Origin: Coriobacteriia bacterium
Lineage (GTDB): Bacteria > Actinomycetota > Coriobacteriia > Coriobacteriales > QAMH01
DNA: 25,720 nt
NCBI GenBank assembly: GCA_900758075.1
Contig: CAAEQF010000182.1
Location: forward strand, 1 to 25,720
Reading direction: 5' to 3'
Shown here piece by piece: positions 21,425-25,720 of this stretch. The position numbers and the translations under genes were made by a program. Every line of letters begins with the position of its first letter. The first letter of the stretch is position 1. Under the pieces are notes generated by a model that had not been told where the DNA came from, did not search any database, and saw only the letters and a program-made list of their open reading frames with translations.

Positions 21425-22255
21425 ATGGAACCTGTCTGCACAGTCGAGAACGTGAAAGAGGCGGCGGAGGTCATTCGCGCCGCCGCGCCGGGGTTCAAGC
21501 CGAGCGTGGCATTGGTGCTCGGGTCCGGGTTGGGCGGGCTGGCAGACGCCATCGAAAGCCCGGCGGTCATCGACTACCGTGACGTGCCGCATATGGCCAA
21601 GTCGACCGCTCCGATGCACAAGGGGCAATTCGTCATCGGCGCCCTTGAGGGCAAGCAGATCATCTGCATGCAGGGACGCCTTCATGCCTACGAAGGCTGG
21701 AGTGCCGACCAGATTGCCTTCCCCATCTACGTCATGCATGAGCTCGGCGCCGAGGTGCTCGTCGTCACCAACGCTGCCGGCGGGGTGGACGCATCGTATG
21801 GCATTGGCGATCTCATGATTATCGACGATCAGGTCAACCTACTCGGCATGGACCCCTGCATCGGGCCCGACCAGCCAGATTTGCGCCCCCGCTTCTTCGA
21901 CATGACAAATGCGTACGACCTGAAGCTGCGCACGTCCGCCGATGCCGCTGCCCGTGAGCTCGGCATTTCCGTGCAGCACGGTGTGTACGCAGCTGAACCC
22001 GGCCCCTCGTTCGAGACGCCGGCAGAAATCCGCGCATATCGCGCGATGGGAATCGACGCCATCGGCATGTCAACGGTACTGGAGGTCATCGCCGCACGCT
22101 CCTGCGCGATGCGCGTGCTCGGCATCTCGCTCATCTCGAATCCCGCGGCTGGCGTCTGCGACGAGCCGCTGCAGATGGACGACGTCGCCACGGCGGCTGC
22201 CGCAGCGGCGGACAAGATCGAGTCGCTTGTCGTGAAAGTTATCGGGACGCTGTAG
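21425..22255 (+). CDS. punA: Purine nucleoside phosphorylase
   Basis: PNP splits purine nucleosides with phosphate in purine salvage. The 276-residue protein fits the trimeric PNP-I/MTAP family: phosphate-binding LGSGLGGLAD, MHKGQFVIG, QGRLHAYEGW, VVTNAAGGVD, GPSFETPAEIRAYRAMG (given in part), GMSTVLEVIAAR and ISNPAAG. The GMST and SNPAAG blocks point to a guanosine/inosine type. GAGGAG stands before the ATG. It follows the tRNA-Glu terminator and has no coupled neighbour. Confidence 0.93.
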   Translation: MEPVCTVENVKEAAEVIRAAAPGFKPSVALVLGSGLGGLADAIESPAVIDYRDVPHMAKSTAPMHKGQFVIGALEGKQIICMQGRLHAYEGWSADQIAFPIYVMHELGAEVLVVTNAAGGVDASYGIGDLMIIDDQVNLLGMDPCIGPDQPDLRPRFFDMTNAYDLKLRTSADAAARELGISVQHGVYAAEPGPSFETPAEIRAYRAMGIDAIGMSTVLEVIAARSCAMRVLGISLISNPAAGVCDEPLQMDDVATAAAAAADKIESLVVKVIGTL

Positions 22256-22330
22256 AGGCCCCCACGGTTCGGTAACAGCACCCGTTCCCTGAAAAATAGT
22301 GCAGGGCAGTCCATTAGCATGACGAATAGC

Positions 22331-22336
22331 TATAAT
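22331..22336 (+). promoter_or_regulatory. -10 element before the DUF151 gene
   Basis: TATAAT is a perfect -10, 57 bases upstream of the DUF151 start codon. The sequence at the expected -35 (AGTCCA) is poor. Confidence 0.45.
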
Positions 22337-22393
22337 TCGAATCGAGAGCAGAGCTGCGCTCTCGGACTTCTGCGTTGAAGGAGGTGCGCACGT

Positions 22394-22924
22394 ATGATCA
22401 AGGTCAATATCGAGTCTCTTGTCGTCGGTATCATGCCCATGCCTTCCGTGATTACGCTGAGGCCTGCTGAGGTGCGCGACGATATCCCTCGAGACAACGT
22501 GCTGCCCATCTGGATCGGATCGATGGAATCCTCTTCCATCGCCGCCTCGCTTGGCAGCAACACGCACGAGCGCCCGCTCACACACAAGCTCATGAGCGAC
22601 GTCATCACGGCGATGGGCGGTTCGGTCAGCCGCGTCGTCATCGACCGCGTAGAGGACACGACGTTTTTCTCGACAATCTACCTGCGCCTGGCAAACGGCA
22701 TGTTTACGCGCATCGATGCGCGCCCAAGCGACGCCATCGCGCTGGCGGTTCGCTCCAAGGCTCCGCTGTTCGTGGAAGAGGCCGTGTTCCAGTCTGCAGG
22801 ATGCCCGCGCTCGTTTAGGCCGGGGCAAGACGATCAAATCGTCATCGAGGAATTTGACAAGTTTATCGAAAGCGTCAATCCGGAAGATTTCATCACTCAC
22901 GAAGGTCATGGCGATTCCAAGTAA
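22394..22924 (+). CDS. Bifunctional nuclease-domain protein (DUF151)
   Basis: The 176-residue protein matches the DUF151/bifunctional nuclease family: VLPIWIGSMESSSIA near residue 37, ERPLTHKLMSDVI, TTFFSTIYLRLANG and the diagnostic RIDARPSDAIALAVR. A plant homologue has DNase and RNase activity; bacterial roles are mostly unknown. The C-terminal tail is acidic. GGAGG stands before the ATG. A strong terminator follows. Confidence 0.9.
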   Translation: MIKVNIESLVVGIMPMPSVITLRPAEVRDDIPRDNVLPIWIGSMESSSIAASLGSNTHERPLTHKLMSDVITAMGGSVSRVVIDRVEDTTFFSTIYLRLANGMFTRIDARPSDAIALAVRSKAPLFVEEAVFQSAGCPRSFRPGQDDQIVIEEFDKFIESVNPEDFITHEGHGDSK

Positions 22925-22958
22925 CAATCGCATGCCGGGGTGTGTATAGTGAAACCAT

Positions 22959-23008
22959 AAGAGAGCCTGCTCGTGGCCACCGCGCCGAGCCGGCTCTCTT
23001 GCTTTTTG
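22959..23008 (+). terminator. Terminator after the DUF151 gene
   Basis: AAGAGAGCC (22959-22967) pairs with GGCTCTCTT (22992-23000), with an inner GCTCG/CGAGC stem; GCTTTTT follows. It lies well before the GGDEF gene, which rules out the long upstream extension of that frame. Confidence 0.82.
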
Positions 23009-23072
23009 CGCGCGCTAGCAGTGGAAGCATCGCCGGATTTGTGCAACGGGTGCGATGGGTATCTATCCGTAG

Positions 23073-23097
23073 TATACTTGTCAGACGATTACGTCTG
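23073..23097 (+). promoter_or_regulatory. -10 element and palindromic operator or leader hairpin before the GGDEF gene
   Basis: TATACT (23073-23078) is a good -10. Four bases further lies CAGACGATTACGTCTG (23082-23097), six perfect pairs around ATTA, at the expected transcription start. That position suits a repressor site or a 5' hairpin. Confidence 0.5.
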
Positions 23098-23130
23098 GTA
23101 TGTGTTGGCGTCCGCGCGGGGAGAGATGCA

Positions 23131-24432
23131 GTGAGGGCAGAAGAGGAAGATTACCTGACTGGCTTGCCCACGCGGCGCGGTTTTGTCCGTTGCTTTGGTC
23201 AACTTCCCGCCGATTCGCGGGTCACGATTTTCTACGTCGACCTCGACAACTTTAAAACCGTAAATGACGTGTACGGGCACAACGTGGGCGATAACGTGCT
23301 ACGCTCGGTTGCCCACCTGTTTGCGTGCCATCCCGACATCGCGCTTGCCGCACGCATGGGCGGAGACGAGTTCGCACTCGTCTCGACGACGATTCTGCAA
23401 CGCGTGCAGACAGAGCATCTTATGGAAGACCTGTTCGCAAGCATAAGGGGGGTGCAAGAAGCGGACGAGGCCTTTGGGGTCATCACGATCAGCGCCGGTA
23501 TCCTGCTCAACGTGCCCGCCGCAACCGAGCTCGAGACTCTGCTCAACCAAGGTGATGCTGCGATGTACGAGGCAAAGCGCCAGGGCAAGAGCTCCTACGT
23601 GTTCTACGACGACGTCGAGGCGCGCATGCGCGTCGAACACGAGATGATCGAAGAGGTGGTCTCTGCACTCGACGAGGGGCGCTTCGAGATGATGATGCAC
23701 CCTGTCCTCGACATCGCGACGGGCAAGGCGGTCCAGACGGAAGTGCACTTTGTCTGGCAATTCCGCAGCGGGAAGAACTACTGTGCGCGCGAGTTCAGGG
23801 CGGTTATGGAGCGCAGCGGCTTTATCCGCAGCCTTGACCTGCGACTGTTCGAGCAGCTTTGCCACAAGGTTGCGCAGAACCGCGAGCTAATCGATGGCAT
23901 GCCGCGCTTTAGCCTGATCTTCTCGGCGCAGTCGCTGTTCGATGACAGGATTTGCGAGACGCTGATGGAAGTCGTCCGCCGCTACGGGCTTTCTCCAAAG
24001 ATGTTCGACTGCGCGCTGTACGAGACGATCTTCGGACGGCGCGAAGTGCAGACGATTATCGAGCGCACGCACGAACTCGTCGCGCTCGGGTTTAGCATCT
24101 CGCTCTGCAATTTTGGCGAGACCTTTCACAGCACCAAGTACCTGCGGGAACTCCCCGTGGGGATCCTCAAGATCTACCCCGAGTACTACAAGACGCTCCT
24201 GGCGAGCGACGAGAAGGACAGAGGGTTGCTGCGGCTGATCATCGGATCCACGACGTCGCTGGGCACCTATGTCTCGTGCGGTGAGCTCGACGATGCGGAG
24301 TTGATCCTCGTGCTGCAAGGCATGGGATGCCGTGGCTGCGAGGGGTCGGCGGTCGTTCCTCCGACAACGCTCGATAAGTACAAGGAACAACTCGCACTCG
24401 GCAAGAAGCGTTTGGCGAATATCGTGCTCTGA
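23131..24432 (+). CDS. GGDEF diguanylate cyclase with degenerate EAL domain
   Basis: I chose GTG 23131, preceded by GGGGAG at 7 bases; 433 residues. The N-terminal GGDEF domain (about 8-170) keeps DLDNFKTVNDVYGH and an intact GGDEF at 77-81, so c-di-GMP synthesis is plausible. A canonical RxxD inhibitory site is not seen. The C-terminal EAL-like domain (about 190-410) has EVH in place of EAL and CNFG in place of DDFG, so it should not hydrolyse c-di-GMP but may bind it. There is no membrane segment or sensor domain, so regulation must come through the EAL part or partners. Confidence 0.9.
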   Translation: MRAEEEDYLTGLPTRRGFVRCFGQLPADSRVTIFYVDLDNFKTVNDVYGHNVGDNVLRSVAHLFACHPDIALAARMGGDEFALVSTTILQRVQTEHLMEDLFASIRGVQEADEAFGVITISAGILLNVPAATELETLLNQGDAAMYEAKRQGKSSYVFYDDVEARMRVEHEMIEEVVSALDEGRFEMMMHPVLDIATGKAVQTEVHFVWQFRSGKNYCAREFRAVMERSGFIRSLDLRLFEQLCHKVAQNRELIDGMPRFSLIFSAQSLFDDRICETLMEVVRRYGLSPKMFDCALYETIFGRREVQTIIERTHELVALGFSISLCNFGETFHSTKYLRELPVGILKIYPEYYKTLLASDEKDRGLLRLIIGSTTSLGTYVSCGELDDAELILVLQGMGCRGCEGSAVVPPTTLDKYKEQLALGKKRLANIVL

Positions 24433-24494
24433 GAGTGCGGCATCTCGCGCACTACTCCGCGCAGGGAGGGGAGTTCTCGCGCAGGGGGGCTGCG

Positions 24495-25720
24495 TCAGGA
24501 AGGGCGTCCAGGGTCCTGGGTTGCGAGAATCTCGGCAATCTCTTCCATCTTCACCTCGCGGATGTCGGTCGTGGGCATCGCATGCAAGAACGACTTGCCG
24601 TAGCCCTTCGTCGTCAGGCGCGCATCGGCCAAGATGAGCCAGCCACTGTCGGTCGAGGTGCGGATGAGACGTCCCGCCGCCTGCTTGAGGTCCATGATCG
24701 CCTCGGGCAGGTAATAACGCCTCCACGCCGCGCGCTTTTCTCGCGCTTCGCGTTCCTTTGCAATGGGGTCGCTGGGCAGTCCAAAGGGCAGCTTGGGGAT
24801 GACCACGCAGCGCAGGGTCTCGCCCGGCGCGTCGAAGCCCTCCCAAAACGACTTGAGCGCAAACAGGCACAGGTCCTCGTCCTGCAAGAAACGGTCACGC
24901 AGGTTTTTCGTGCTCGTCCCGCGCGTCTGCGCGATAAGCTCGACGCCTTCGGCCTTGAGCTTGGGCTTGAGCTCGTGGTACAGCGATTCCATCTCGCGCC
25001 GGTTGGTGAACAGCGTGAGCACCGAGCCGCCCATGGCGGTGTGCACTGCCAGCAGCAGCTTCTTGAGCGCGCCGTGGTAGGAGCTCTGGTTGGGCTCCGG
25101 CATGCCGTCGGGCAGCAAGATGCTCATGTGATGCTCAAAATCGTAGCTCGAGTTGAGTTGCCGCGTGCACACGCGCTCCTTATCCACCAGGCAAAGCCCC
25201 GACGTGCGCAGGAAATGCGCGAAGGGCTTGTCGCGATCGCCGGTTCCCAGCGTTGCCGAGGTGAAGACGACCGACTTTTGCTCGGAGTAGAAGTCGGTCG
25301 CGAGCGTCTCGCCGATATCGAGTTTGGCAGCTGTGAGTGCCTCCGCCACGCGTTGTGGGTCGCGGTCGAGCTCGGCGGAGTATACGTACGAGTCGTCCTC
25401 GCCCTCGAGCACCAGGTTGAGCGCGAAGAGCATCTCGTCGAGGGCAGAGGTCGTTTTGGACAGGTCTGCCTGCGTCGCGTCGAAGGCACCCTCGAACTGC
25501 TCGAGCATGGACATAAGGTCGCGCAAGCGCTTAGTTAGCCCCTCGAGCTTGTCCATCAGCGAATGGCCGGGCCCATAGAGATTTGCCCAGCTGCCGCTTT
25601 GCCTGAGCGCAGGACTGATCCACAGCGTCTTTTTGCTGTAGACACTGCTGCTCTTCTTACCGTCTTCGAGCTCTTTCACGTATGCGAAGAACGAGCCCGA
25701 CACCGCGCGCAGCGTGTTGA
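24495..25720 (-). CDS. dinG: DinG-type ATP-dependent DNA helicase, C-terminal part
   Basis: The open frame runs leftward from beyond the right edge. It carries the later superfamily 2 helicase motifs of the DinG/XPD group: VVFTSATLG, LTLFTNRREM, FWEGFDAPG, and DLKQAAGRLIRTSTD. These belong to the second RecA-like domain; the Walker A, DEAH-like box and any iron-sulfur cysteines would lie outside the window. The family unwinds 5' to 3' at repair or replication intermediates. It converges on the GGDEF gene with a 62-base gap. The GTG at 25703 is internal rather than the start because the frame stays open to the edge. Confidence 0.85.
   Translation of the reverse strand, partial: NTLRAVSGSFFAYVKELEDGKKSSSVYSKKTLWISPALRQSGSWANLYGPGHSLMDKLEGLTKRLRDLMSMLEQFEGAFDATQADLSKTTSALDEMLFALNLVLEGEDDSYVYSAELDRDPQRVAEALTAAKLDIGETLATDFYSEQKSVVFTSATLGTGDRDKPFAHFLRTSGLCLVDKERVCTRQLNSSYDFEHHMSILLPDGMPEPNQSSYHGALKKLLLAVHTAMGGSVLTLFTNRREMESLYHELKPKLKAEGVELIAQTRGTSTKNLRDRFLQDEDLCLFALKSFWEGFDAPGETLRCVVIPKLPFGLPSDPIAKEREAREKRAAWRRYYLPEAIMDLKQAAGRLIRTSTDSGWLILADARLTTKGYGKSFLHAMPTTDIREVKMEEIAEILATQDPGRPS

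Noticed and set aside
22942..23130. Upstream extension of the GGDEF frame by 63 codons
   Set aside because: It covers the terminator of the preceding gene and the promoter; GTG 23131 has a clear ribosome-binding site.

Overview
The window is a chromosomal replication-origin neighbourhood of an anaerobic bacterium. The set of genes, the GC-rich actinobacterial style of most proteins, a four-subunit pyruvate:ferredoxin oxidoreductase, and a GHKL/winged-helix gene placed directly against dnaA make the class Coriobacteriia (Actinomycetota, Collinsella/Olsenella-like) my best guess. This is inference from protein style, not a measured assignment.

Layout. Positions 1-2677 read leftward: dnaN (only its N-terminus), dnaA, and a GHKL-ATPase/winged-helix protein. 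Between dnaA and dnaN lies a compact unwinding element: an AT-rich stretch, TAG/TAA triplets of DnaA-trio type, and a DnaA box. Upstream of the GHKL gene is a 740-base gene-free stretch with one perfect DnaA box and about a dozen copies of a TTTTCCAC variant, so the origin looks bipartite around dnaA. From 3336 rightward runs the classic series rpmH, rnpA, yidD, yidC, khpB (jag), rsmG, closed by a strong terminator. An AT-rich gene-free region (6361-7172) with five graded parS sites then leads into parA and parB. A tandem-MarR regulator (leftward) converges on parB.

From 9857 the DNA becomes GC-rich again: rlmN (leftward), a D-alanine-D-alanine ligase, a compact porCDAB operon, tRNA-Ser(GGA), a NifH-like protein lacking its P-loop half, and a complete AmmeMemoRadiSam system (radical SAM enzyme plus a fused Memo/LigB-AMMECR1 protein, leftward). 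Next come an AI-2E-family permease transcribed from behind tRNA-Ser(CGA), an unknown protein coupled to a methyltransferase, tRNA-Glu(TTC) with an unusual C33, purine nucleoside phosphorylase, a DUF151 nuclease-like protein, a GGDEF protein with a decayed EAL domain, and the C-terminal part of a DinG-type helicase running off the right edge.

How the parts fit: the left 9 kb is the chromosome replication, segregation and membrane-insertion core (initiation, RNase P and rRNA modification, membrane insertase, ParABS). The right part is central anaerobic metabolism plus accessory genes. The least understood items are the GHKL-wHTH protein beside dnaA, the variant DnaA-box array, the long hairpins embedded in rnpA and rsmG, the half NifH, and the AmmeMemoRadiSam module. 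No CRISPR array, insertion sequence, integrase or rRNA gene was seen.
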